Under the pieces are notes generated by a model. It was not told where the DNA came from and searched no databases. It worked only from the letters and a program-made list of their open reading frames with translations. Shown here piece after piece: positions 25,419 to 33,138 of a stretch of 64,000 nt of DNA. Each line of letters starts with the position of its first letter. The first letter of the stretch is position 1. A program made the position numbers and the translations under genes. The stretch comes from DASYLJ01 sp964404165. Lineage in GTDB: Bacteria; Desulfobacterota; Binatia; DP-6. The stretch spans positions 1 to 64,000 of the forward strand of contig CAYOIZ010000011.1 of NCBI GenBank assembly GCA_964404165.1, written 5' to 3'.

Positions 25419-25730
25419 ATGAAGAGGTCGAAAAGCCCCGTGAATCCAGGGGTATCCAGCAATGAGCAGATGAGTTTCTTGGAGCGTTTCGACAACGGTG
25501 GAGTCCGGAAGGCTCCATCGGAAAGTGTGGTACCGGCTCCCTCCAATGAGCAAGCCACCAATAACCTCATCCTCACGATCCGCGGGCTCCGACGACTTGA
25601 GCCGATCGTCGCCGGCATCCGGGCCGCCATCGCAGCCAGCGAATCCGGCGCGCTCGGCGACGACCCCCGGTCGGCCGATGAACCTCACGGAACAGCTCGC
25701 TCGGCTCGCCGTTCGAATACTGCTCTCTGA
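25419..25730 (+). CDS. Small hypothetical protein of the recombinase cassette
   Basis: A 103-aa frame (MKRSKSPVNPGVSSNEQMSF...) ending 9 bp before the recombinase start. Its middle (NLILTIRGLRRLEPIVAGIR) is a plausible amphipathic helix and the ends are disordered. Overlapping minus-strand frames are low-complexity. I see no family match. Real-gene status is supported mainly by orientation and tight spacing with the recombinase. Confidence 0.45.
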   Translation: MKRSKSPVNPGVSSNEQMSFLERFDNGGVRKAPSESVVPAPSNEQATNNLILTIRGLRRLEPIVAGIRAAIAASESGALGDDPRSADEPHGTARSARRSNTAL

Positions 25731-25739
25731 AAGGACGAC

Positions 25740-27893
25740 ATGAGCGACATCCCGAAGCGATCGCACCCTCTCATCACACCGGTCCATTTGGCCGGGACCG
25801 CGATCGTCATGATCCGACAGAGTTCGCTGTCGCAGGTGCGGAACAATGATGGCAGTGCGGCCCTACAGCGCGCCCAAACGCAAATCGCGCACGAGTATGG
25901 ATTCGCGAAGGTCCTCGAGATCGACGCGGACATGGCCAAGAGCGCCTCCACCACGACCGGGAGGGTCGGCTGGGAACAGATGATTGTGGGACTGACGACG
26001 GGCATGGTCCGCGCGGTCTTCGCGTGGAGCATTTCTCGACTCTCGCGCGCGGTGAGGGACTTCGCTCCGATGCTGGCGCTCTGCCGCTTTCACAAGGCGC
26101 TGCTCATCATCGACGGACAGGTGCTGGACCCGAGCAACCCGCACGATACGTTGATGGCACATATCCACTCCGCCGCGGCGGAGATGGACAACACACAGCG
26201 CGCCAATCTGATGCGGAAGAGCAGGCTGAAGAAGGCGGCGGGGGGCGCCGTCGTATCTCAGCTCCCGCTCGGCTGGGTGAAACTCCCCGACGGCAGCTGG
26301 GACTTCGATCCCGAAGTGTCCGCCGATATCCGAGCTCTCCCGGGCCTATTTTGGCAGCATGGCAGCCTGCGGCAGACCGCTAGGGCGATGAACGCTCAAG
26401 GCATGACGATACCAACCCGATATGCGGGCAGTGTTCGTCGTCAACGCGTCACAGTGGATCGCTTGCGAGCGATCCTGCTCGGAGAGAGCTACGTCGGCGA
26501 CTACGTATTCGGCAAAACCGAAATGGGTGTTGATCTCGACAAGCAACCTGATGGTCGCCCGGTACAGATTCCCGTACCTCCGGACCGCTGGATACGGCAC
26601 GAAAACCTGTATCCGGCGTACTTCACGCGAGAGGGGCAAGAACGGATTCGCGCGCAGGTCGAAGCGAACGGCTTTGAACGTCGGCATCGGCCAGGTCGTG
26701 GTCGGTCCTTGTGCCAGGGGCTCGTGGCGTGTGGCCGATGCGGCAATCTTCTTACTGTTTGCGATCCCCAACGACGACCGAGCGCGACTCGGTATCAGTG
26801 TACGAGTCGCGCGGGGCGGTTCGGAGAGGACTCGTGCGGATCATTCCTAGGAGAACCGCTAGATCGTGCGATCGAACGCCTGATTCTGAACGCGCTCAGC
26901 GCACCGCCACGCGAAGCGTTGGAAGCGGCACTTCAAGAAGCACGCAGATACGATGACGCCCAAGCGAATCAGCTTCGCGCTGCGCATGAACGTCTTGTCT
27001 ATGAGGAAGAGCGTGCTCGCGAGAGGCTTCTCCGCACTGACGAGCGGCAGCCGCATGTCTTCGCATTCCTTAAGAGCAAATTGGAGGAGGCGAGCGAAGC
27101 GCGGGAGTCTTTCGAGCGACGGCAGTCTGCGACGCCGGTGGCCCACGCCACAGATGTCTCCGGCGAGGAACTCGCTCGCCTGCTAGTTCTCGCCAGCGAC
27201 ATTCCGATCCTGTGGAGACATCCCAGCATCACAAACCTCGATCGCAAGAGAATTCTACTTGCGCTGATCGAGCGAATCGTACTGGTGCGACGTGCGGAGG
27301 CGGTGGAAGCAACCGTGTGCTGGCATTCGGGCGTGCAGACCGTCTTGAACCTGCAAACACGTGCCGGCGTGAGGTCGTTGGTCTGCGCGCTAAACGCTGA
27401 GGGGTTGACGGTCGAGCAGATTTGCCAACGGCTGAGAGAGGAGGATCCGGACACTGGCGCGCGATGGAAATATACGCTGAGTGCTGTCTACCAGATTTTA
27501 AGGCGCTTTGATCTGCACCCAAACTCGCCCCCGGCGCGACCGTCAGTCGATCAAGCAGTGATTCAGAATCTGTATGACCAGGGCCTAACCCTTACGGGCA
27601 TCGCGGACAAACTCAACGCGAGTCGGGTGGCCTCCCCCTCGGGCAAATCGTGGAACATGAATATGGTTTGGCATTGGCTTGGCACGACAGGACGTCGCGA
27701 ACAGCTCGAACATCTACACCGCGCAGCGATAGTCGACGCCAAGGCGCGCGGGCTGTCGAATGAGGAAGCCGCAGTGGAGTTCAATCGCGATGGTCTGCCG
27801 CGAGTGGGTGGTCGGCAGTGGACGGGGGACGTTGTTCGGCAGCGACGCACCCAGCTGAAGCGACGTAAGCGACGGTCCGCACCCGAGATGTAG
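25740..27893 (+). CDS. Large serine recombinase (resolvase/invertase type)
   Basis: A 717-aa site-specific recombinase. AAAGGA upstream sets the ATG at 25740. The N-terminal catalytic domain has IVMIRQSSLSQ with the nucleophile most likely Ser28, followed by DMAKSASTTTGRVGWEQMIV and VFAWSISRLSRAVRDF. The recombinase domain begins near GWVKLPDGSWDFDPEVSADI. A zinc ribbon follows (CQGLVACGRCGNLL ... YQCTSR ... CGSF), then a charged coiled-coil-like segment and a C-terminal DNA-binding region. It can integrate or excise the surrounding island. AlpA-like and small genes precede it. No matching att pair could be identified by eye. Confidence 0.92.
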   Translation: MSDIPKRSHPLITPVHLAGTAIVMIRQSSLSQVRNNDGSAALQRAQTQIAHEYGFAKVLEIDADMAKSASTTTGRVGWEQMIVGLTTGMVRAVFAWSISRLSRAVRDFAPMLALCRFHKALLIIDGQVLDPSNPHDTLMAHIHSAAAEMDNTQRANLMRKSRLKKAAGGAVVSQLPLGWVKLPDGSWDFDPEVSADIRALPGLFWQHGSLRQTARAMNAQGMTIPTRYAGSVRRQRVTVDRLRAILLGESYVGDYVFGKTEMGVDLDKQPDGRPVQIPVPPDRWIRHENLYPAYFTREGQERIRAQVEANGFERRHRPGRGRSLCQGLVACGRCGNLLTVCDPQRRPSATRYQCTSRAGRFGEDSCGSFLGEPLDRAIERLILNALSAPPREALEAALQEARRYDDAQANQLRAAHERLVYEEERARERLLRTDERQPHVFAFLKSKLEEASEARESFERRQSATPVAHATDVSGEELARLLVLASDIPILWRHPSITNLDRKRILLALIERIVLVRRAEAVEATVCWHSGVQTVLNLQTRAGVRSLVCALNAEGLTVEQICQRLREEDPDTGARWKYTLSAVYQILRRFDLHPNSPPARPSVDQAVIQNLYDQGLTLTGIADKLNASRVASPSGKSWNMNMVWHWLGTTGRREQLEHLHRAAIVDAKARGLSNEEAAVEFNRDGLPRVGGRQWTGDVVRQRRTQLKRRKRRSAPEM

Positions 27894-28111
27894 TGCACTG
27901 CGGCGGGGGTCGCCTAGCGGCCCGCTGAAAAGCGTCGCCGTGAGCTCTGCGGAGGGATGTACGCGGGACGCGGAGCGCACGCCACGTCGGGCGAACCAAG
28001 ACCTCTCGCCCAATCTCATCTCCTACCGACGCCTTCTCGAGCAAGCGTGTGTCGATGACGCCCAGGTAGCACGCACCGGAACGCCACATCGTGTCACCTC
28101 CTTCCGTACCG

Positions 28112-29458
28112 CTACGACGGCCCGACATCCCCAGGTGCAGCGTCCAGCCAGCCGTTCGCAAAGCCCGCCCGCCGCAAGCCGGTGACGAGGTAAGGGCAAC
28201 GCCGCGTCAGTCGCCAGAGCAAGCCTGAGCGGAAGTTCTCGCACATCAATACGACCGGGCCCAAATTGATCCCGTAGTGGTACATTGAGGTCCAGCCGGG
28301 CTTGGCCTGGGACTTCTTCGGGAACGTCAAATTGAAGCTGCACTTGAAGCAATACTTGCCCGTGATCTCCGGGTAGACCTCTTTGAAGTGTCGAACGGTC
28401 GGCAGCACGATCTCCGGGGCAAAGGGCAGCGAAGCGACCACTGCCCACGGCGCGACCGTCCCGTCGTCCGGCCCGTAGGGCACGCCGCGCGCCACATAGT
28501 CGAAGAAGGGGCGCTCGACGCCATGCACCTCCCGCACGGTCGAGCCGGGGCCATCGCTCGCGGTCAGCCCCCAGAAGTATTGGCCGTAGCCCACGAATCC
28601 GAGAGGGTTATGAACCGCGTACTGCTGCTGGACGTGGGTCGCTCTCCGGCTGTTCTCGAAGTAGTCGATGCCTTTATCGCGCATGAAGGCATCCTGGATC
28701 CCACGGAAGTCGATCCACAGGTGCGAGAATTGATGGATGAATAGCGAGCTGCCATAAAGAAACTCCTGCCCGTACAGGTCCTTCCACTCGTAGGTGCAGG
28801 TCCACGCCGAATAGCTCTCCTCTGGCAGCGGGTACGTCGGCGAACCAAGGCCGAGCACATACAGCAGAAGGGCCTCATCGTAGCCTTCCCAGCGATACTT
28901 CAAGAAGCCGCTTTCGGGCTTCCACCCGTGGGTGACCGTCGCTCCACCGTTCTGCGCCCACTGCCAATCGGCACGGCGGTAGAGCGCATCGGCCAACGTG
29001 CGGATCTCCCGCTCGTCTTCGCAATCCCGATCGAAATAGGCTGCGGCGGTGAGCATGCCGGCGAGCAGGAACGCGGTGTCGATCGTTGAAAGCTCACACG
29101 TCCCGGCGCGCCGTCCGGTCTTCATGTCGAGAAAGTGGTAGTAGAACCCTTTGTAGCCGGTTGCGTCTGCTACAGGTCCCTGCGGGCTGGTCCAGAAGAA
29201 CCGGAGCGCCGCCAGCGTGCGCTCTGCTGCTTCGGCGCGCGTGATCCAGGAGCGCTCGACGCCAACCGGATATGCTGCGAGTGCAAACCCGACAGCGGCG
29301 ATACTTGCGGGGGCGTCCAGTTGCGTCTTGTCTACGACCAGGCCGTTCGCAGGGTTAGTCTCGTGCAGGAAATATGCGAAGGCATCCCGCTGGAGCGCGT
29401 CGAGCATCTCGTCGCTGCTGGCTGGTCGATCCGGGTAGTTCGCCAGGTGACTCGTCAT
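28112..29458 (-). CDS. Glucoamylase-like family protein (PF10091 type)
   Basis: A 448-aa all-helical barrel protein. SSDEMLDALQRDAFAYFLHE, DAPASIAAVGFALAAYPVGV and TWKPESGFLKYRW-like segments (here VTHGWKPESGFLKYRWEGYD) are typical of the glycoamylase-like family. Members include beta-1,2-glucan-processing enzymes (GH144-like) and others of unknown substrate. Acidic residues in YDEALLLYVLGLGSP and in FVGYGQYFWGLTASDGPG are candidates for catalysis. I choose ATG 29458, which leaves a short N-terminus before the domain; a TTG at 29548 adds 30 residues. No signal peptide is evident with either. It is the first minus-strand gene after the mobile island. Confidence 0.75.
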   Translation of the reverse strand: MTSHLANYPDRPASSDEMLDALQRDAFAYFLHETNPANGLVVDKTQLDAPASIAAVGFALAAYPVGVERSWITRAEAAERTLAALRFFWTSPQGPVADATGYKGFYYHFLDMKTGRRAGTCELSTIDTAFLLAGMLTAAAYFDRDCEDEREIRTLADALYRRADWQWAQNGGATVTHGWKPESGFLKYRWEGYDEALLLYVLGLGSPTYPLPEESYSAWTCTYEWKDLYGQEFLYGSSLFIHQFSHLWIDFRGIQDAFMRDKGIDYFENSRRATHVQQQYAVHNPLGFVGYGQYFWGLTASDGPGSTVREVHGVERPFFDYVARGVPYGPDDGTVAPWAVVASLPFAPEIVLPTVRHFKEVYPEITGKYCFKCSFNLTFPKKSQAKPGWTSMYHYGINLGPVVLMCENFRSGLLWRLTRRCPYLVTGLRRAGFANGWLDAAPGDVGPS

Positions 29459-29770
29459 GCCCTGTGCCCGAAGCGTCTGCGCGGCCCAACTCTCCCATGG
29501 GTGCGGTGCATCATGAAACGCTTCGGGTGCAGTTCCATCACGGGGCAATCCAGAACCTGAGCGAGGCAGCAGGGCCGTTTGTTGACGCGCTTACACCCGC
29601 ACGCGGTTTCAGTTGGTCCGGGCGTCGTGCCCAGTGACCGAGCAGAGGCGATGTGCATGTGTGCGAGTACGGCGGCGTCTTCAACGGCGCTGTGTCGTAG
29701 GGTCGCTGGAAACCCCCGCCCGGTCCCCTCCTGCGCAGAGTTCTGGAGTGAGCAACTGGATCAGGGACGC
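29459..29770. other. Intergenic region, no gene seen
   Basis: About 310 bp between the glycoamylase-like gene and the 3' end of the copper ATPase. No convincing ORF, RNA or terminator hairpin recognised. Confidence 0.4.
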
Positions 29771-31522
29771 TCACAGCTTCGCTTGTCGCAGTCGTAGGGC
29801 GTTGCTGATGACGGACAATGAACTCAAGCTCATCGCGGCACCGGCGATGATCGGGCTGAGCAGCACGCCGAAGAAGGGGTACAGTGCGCCCGCCGCCACC
29901 GGAATGCCGAGCGCGTTGTAGACAAAGGCGAAGAAGAGATTCTGCCGGATGTTTCGCATGGTGGCGCGGCTGAGGCGAAACGCTTTGGCAATGCCGCGGA
30001 GGTCGCCTTTCACGAGGGTGATCCCGGCGCTTTGCATTGCCACGTCCGTGCCGGTGCCCATCGCGATGCCGACGTCAGCTTCGCTGAGGGCGGGTGCGTC
30101 GTTGATGCCGTCGCCGGCCATCGCGACGTGTTTCCCTTCCGCCCGCAGCTTCTTCACGTACGCGACTTTGCCGGCGGGTTCGATGTCCGCTTCCACTGCA
30201 TCGAGGCCAAGTGTCTTCGCTACGGAGGTGGCGGTGCGAAGGTTGTCGCCCGTGAGCATAACGAGTTGCAAACCGAGCGCGTGGAGCTCGCGGATGGCTT
30301 CGGGTGTGGTGGATTTGATCGGATCGGCGACGGCGAGAATTCCAGCCGGCGTGCCATCCACGGCGACGTACATGGCGGTCTTCCCTTCCTCCTGGAGTAT
30401 CACCGCCGAGGCTTCGAGTGGCTCCAGACCGGAAACGCCTTCGTCTCGCAGGAAGGTCGGCTTGCCGATCATCACCGCGCGACCAGCGACCGTGCCGAGA
30501 ACGCCACCCGCCGTCACCGAGCGAAAGTCTTTCACGGCCTCGACAACGATGCCTCGTTCCTTCGCGCCCTGTACGATCGCGGCGGCGAGCGGATGTTCGC
30601 TGTTTTGCTCCAGTGCCGCCGCGAGACGCAACAATTCCTTCGCATCGAAACCACCGGTGGGCAGGATATCCACGAGCTTGGGCTTGCCCTCCGTCAGCGT
30701 GCCCGTCTTGTCCACGACGAGTCCGGTGACGTTCTCCAACCGTTCGAGCGCTTCGGCGCTTTTCACGAGGACCCCTTCCTGCGCGCCGCGGCCGACACCA
30801 ACCATGATGGACATGGGAGTGGCCAGGCCGAGGGCACACGGGCAGGCAATGATGAGCACCGCGACGGCGTTGACGATGGCGTGCGCGAGCCGTGGCTCCG
30901 GGCCGAGGCACAGCCAGAGGACGAAGGTGAGCACTGATATGGCCAGGACCGCCGGTACAAAGAGGCCTGCCACCTTGTCGACCAGCCCCTGAATGGGCGC
31001 ACGGCTTCGCTGGGCTTCGGCAACCATGTTGACGATCTGCCCCAGCAACGTATCGCTCCCGACCCGCTCGGCCCGGATGACGAAGCTGCCGGTTCCGTTG
31101 ACGGTGCCCCCTGTCACGTTGTCGCCGACGGTCTTTTCTACCGGGAGCGGTTCACCGGTGATCATGGATTCCTCGACGCTGGAATGGCCTTCTAGGACCA
31201 CGCCGTCGACCGGCACCCGGTCACCTGGAACAACGCGCAAGGAGTCGCCTACTTTCACTTGGTCGAGTGGGACCTCCTGATCGCCCCCCGGTGCGACTCG
31301 TCGTGCCGTGGGCGGCGCAAGATTCAGCAACGCCTTGATGGCGCTGCCGGTGCGGCTGCGGGCCCGGAGCTCGAGCACCTGACCAAGAAGGACGAGGACA
31401 ACGATCACCGCGGCGGCTTTGAAGTAGATGGTGACCTTTCCCTCGTGGCGCATCGTATGCGGGAACAGGTCTGGCGCGAGCGTGGCCGCGGCGCTGAAGA
31501 CGAACGCCGCGCCCCACGCCAA
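29771..31522 (-). CDS. Copper P1B-type ATPase, C-terminal part of a frameshifted gene
   Basis: About 583 codons, continuing the gene whose 5' part is 31221-32222 in another frame. It holds the ATPase core: TGEPLPVEK (A-domain TGE), CPC ion-binding motif IACPCALGLATP, phosphorylation site DKTGTLT, SEHPLAAAI (P1B His-Pro), MLTGDN and MAGDGINDAPAL. CPC plus HP place it in the Cu+/Ag+ group. The two parts fit together if one G is removed from a GGGG run (C-run at 31512-31515 on the plus strand), which restores AIGVGAAFVFSAA in a membrane segment. Without that, no full-length pump is made. The TTG-like start of this frame is not a real start. Confidence 0.85.
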   Translation of the reverse strand: MAWGAAFVFSAAATLAPDLFPHTMRHEGKVTIYFKAAAVIVVLVLLGQVLELRARSRTGSAIKALLNLAPPTARRVAPGGDQEVPLDQVKVGDSLRVVPGDRVPVDGVVLEGHSSVEESMITGEPLPVEKTVGDNVTGGTVNGTGSFVIRAERVGSDTLLGQIVNMVAEAQRSRAPIQGLVDKVAGLFVPAVLAISVLTFVLWLCLGPEPRLAHAIVNAVAVLIIACPCALGLATPMSIMVGVGRGAQEGVLVKSAEALERLENVTGLVVDKTGTLTEGKPKLVDILPTGGFDAKELLRLAAALEQNSEHPLAAAIVQGAKERGIVVEAVKDFRSVTAGGVLGTVAGRAVMIGKPTFLRDEGVSGLEPLEASAVILQEEGKTAMYVAVDGTPAGILAVADPIKSTTPEAIRELHALGLQLVMLTGDNLRTATSVAKTLGLDAVEADIEPAGKVAYVKKLRAEGKHVAMAGDGINDAPALSEADVGIAMGTGTDVAMQSAGITLVKGDLRGIAKAFRLSRATMRNIRQNLFFAFVYNALGIPVAAGALYPFFGVLLSPIIAGAAMSLSSLSVISNALRLRQAKL

Positions 31523-32222
31523 TGGCGATCAGCGTGAACATGTTCAACTGACCGGTCACGACCGAGCGCCAGCCATGGCGGAAGAACGGCCAGCCCCGCC
31601 ACCAGACCACAGGCGTGGTGAGCGCGAATTGTATCCAGCGCGAGGGGTAACTATCCGCCCAGGATTGTCTTGCCAGTACCGGAATCACGTGAGCCATGGC
31701 CAGAACGAACACCGGCACGGTCAGCGCGACGCCGATCCAGAAGCGCCTCGTCATGTCGCGCAGCTCGGCGTCCTCCGCGTGATCCGGGCTGGCCGTTGGT
31801 GTCTTCAGAACCAGCGTCATGCCGCACTTCGGGCAATCGCCGGGATGGTCCTGCTGCACTTCGGGGTGCATCGGGCAGGTGTAAAGCGGTTTGGTCGTTG
31901 CGGGCGCGACCGTTGCGGGGTTTCGTTCCAATGCCATCCCGCACTTTGGGCAGTCACCCGGTCGTTCGGACTCGACGCCAGGGCACATCGGGCAAAGGTA
32001 TGGCGCCGACGAGCGCGCCGGCGGGCGATCGTTTGGCTCATGCGCGGGAGCAGGCCGACCGCGGTTTTCGCGGGCCCCTTCGTCGTGCGTCGCGCTCGAT
32101 GGTGCGGATAGGAACCGTTGCCGACAATGGTCGCTGCAAAAGTAAAAGGTCTCACCGTCGCGCTCGGTGCGCAGGCTCGTCGCTTCGTCCACCATCATGT
32201 GGCAAATGGGATCTCTGCTCAT
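31221..32222 (-). CDS. Copper P1B-type ATPase, N-terminal metal-binding part (frameshifted)
   Basis: Begins MSRDPICHMMVDEATSLRTE at 32222, 37 bp after copB. Residues about 1-40 are a YHS domain (DPICHMMV ... YFCSDHC). Two heavy-metal-binding HMBD repeats follow (YLCPMCPGVESERPGDCPKC and YTCPMHPEVQQDHPGDCPKC), then the first membrane helices (RRFWIGVALTVPVFVLAMAH, VVWWRGWPFFRHGW, NMFTLIAIG). Past residue 234 the frame breaks at the GGGG run and the last 100 codons are out of frame. This YHS-HMBD-HMBD architecture is known for CopA/CopB-type ATPases. It is the third gene of a copA-copB-ATPase operon. Confidence 0.82.
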   Translation of the reverse strand: MSRDPICHMMVDEATSLRTERDGETFYFCSDHCRQRFLSAPSSATHDEGARENRGRPAPAHEPNDRPPARSSAPYLCPMCPGVESERPGDCPKCGMALERNPATVAPATTKPLYTCPMHPEVQQDHPGDCPKCGMTLVLKTPTASPDHAEDAELRDMTRRFWIGVALTVPVFVLAMAHVIPVLARQSWADSYPSRWIQFALTTPVVWWRGWPFFRHGWRSVVTGQLNMFTLIAIGVGRGVRLQRRGHARARPVPAYDAPRGKGHHLLQSRRGDRCPRPSWSGARAPGPQPHRQRHQGVAESCAAHGTTSRTGGRSGGPTRPSESRRLLARCSR

Positions 32223-32259
32223 CGCTCAGTCCTTTCGCGCCACATAGAGTGCTCACGGC

Positions 32260-33138
32260 TCAAAACCAAAGCCGCACCCCAAATACCACCGCAACGTCCT
32301 CGGTACGCTCGGAGATGTCAGCGGTTTCGCCAAACCGGCGCTGCCATTGGATGCCAACATACGGGGCGACTTCGCGTAGGATTTCATAGCGCAGTCGCAA
32401 GCCGAGCCCAGTGCTGTTGATGCCGTCTCCCACGCCGAAGCGTTCGACGGATTGCACGGCGGCATCGAAGTCCAGGCGCGGTTGGAGAATCAGTCGCTGG
32501 GTCAGCAGCACTTCGTAGGTCGCCGTAAGACGTGCGGACACGTCGCCGGCCTGGCTGATGAACAGCGCGGGTTCAAGCTCAAACCAGTAGGGCGCCAGTC
32601 CTTGGAGGCCGATCACGGCGAAGCCGCGCGAACGGTCGAAACCTGCGCCGGAGAACTGGTCGTAGCGCAAGCCAACCTGGAAGTCCCAAAAGGGCGCGAT
32701 CAGGCGACCGTACAGCGCCTGGGCTTCCGCTTCGCCGCCACGTTCGCCCGAAGTGCGCCAATCGCCCTCGGTCTTGAGCCACAGTCGGTTGTAGTCACCG
32801 CCATACCAACCCGTGGCATCCCAGCGCATCGTGTCGGGACCGTCCTTCAACCGGTACTCGAGTTGGTCCACGAGAAGGTAGCCGAAGCGCTGGCGGTCCT
32901 CGACCGGCTTGGGCCAGTTCGTCCCAACGGTTCCCGGCGGCGATTGTGTTTCAGCATCCGCGCCGTCATTCATTGCCTGGACATCCGTCACGGTGGGTGT
33001 CGATCCTGACGGCGGTTGACCGTGCATGCCCGGATTCTCCGGAGCCGGCTGCGTTGCTGTTCCGATCGAGGGAGCGAGGAGGCCAAGCAGGCTGAGGGCG
33101 GCTGCGACGACAGTGTTGCTACAGGGGGGAGGGTTCAC
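32260..33138 (-). CDS. copB: Copper resistance outer-membrane protein CopB/PcoB
   Basis: A 292-aa protein with signal sequence NTVVAAALSLLGLLAPSIGT. The GTG at 33138 overlaps the copA stop by 4 bp (GTGA), which decides the start over the longer frame to 33216. After a disordered Pro/Met-containing segment, residues 95-292 are the CopB beta-barrel: FGYLLVDQLEYRLKDGPDTM, WDATGWYGGDYNRLWLKTEG, AEAQALYGRLIAPFWDFQVG, and a terminal VRLWF ending in Phe. In Gram-negative copper systems it acts with the multicopper oxidase CopA in the envelope. The Met-rich N-terminus of classical PcoB is short here. Confidence 0.92.
   Translation of the reverse strand: MNPPPCSNTVVAAALSLLGLLAPSIGTATQPAPENPGMHGQPPSGSTPTVTDVQAMNDGADAETQSPPGTVGTNWPKPVEDRQRFGYLLVDQLEYRLKDGPDTMRWDATGWYGGDYNRLWLKTEGDWRTSGERGGEAEAQALYGRLIAPFWDFQVGLRYDQFSGAGFDRSRGFAVIGLQGLAPYWFELEPALFISQAGDVSARLTATYEVLLTQRLILQPRLDFDAAVQSVERFGVGDGINSTGLGLRLRYEILREVAPYVGIQWQRRFGETADISERTEDVAVVFGVRLWF

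Noticed and set aside
31506..31520. Programmed +1 frameshift in the copper ATPase
   Set aside because: No shift-prone heptamer, stop codon or stimulatory structure is apparent, and the break lies inside a membrane helix. A homopolymer error or mutation explains it more simply, though it is kept as an option in the findings.
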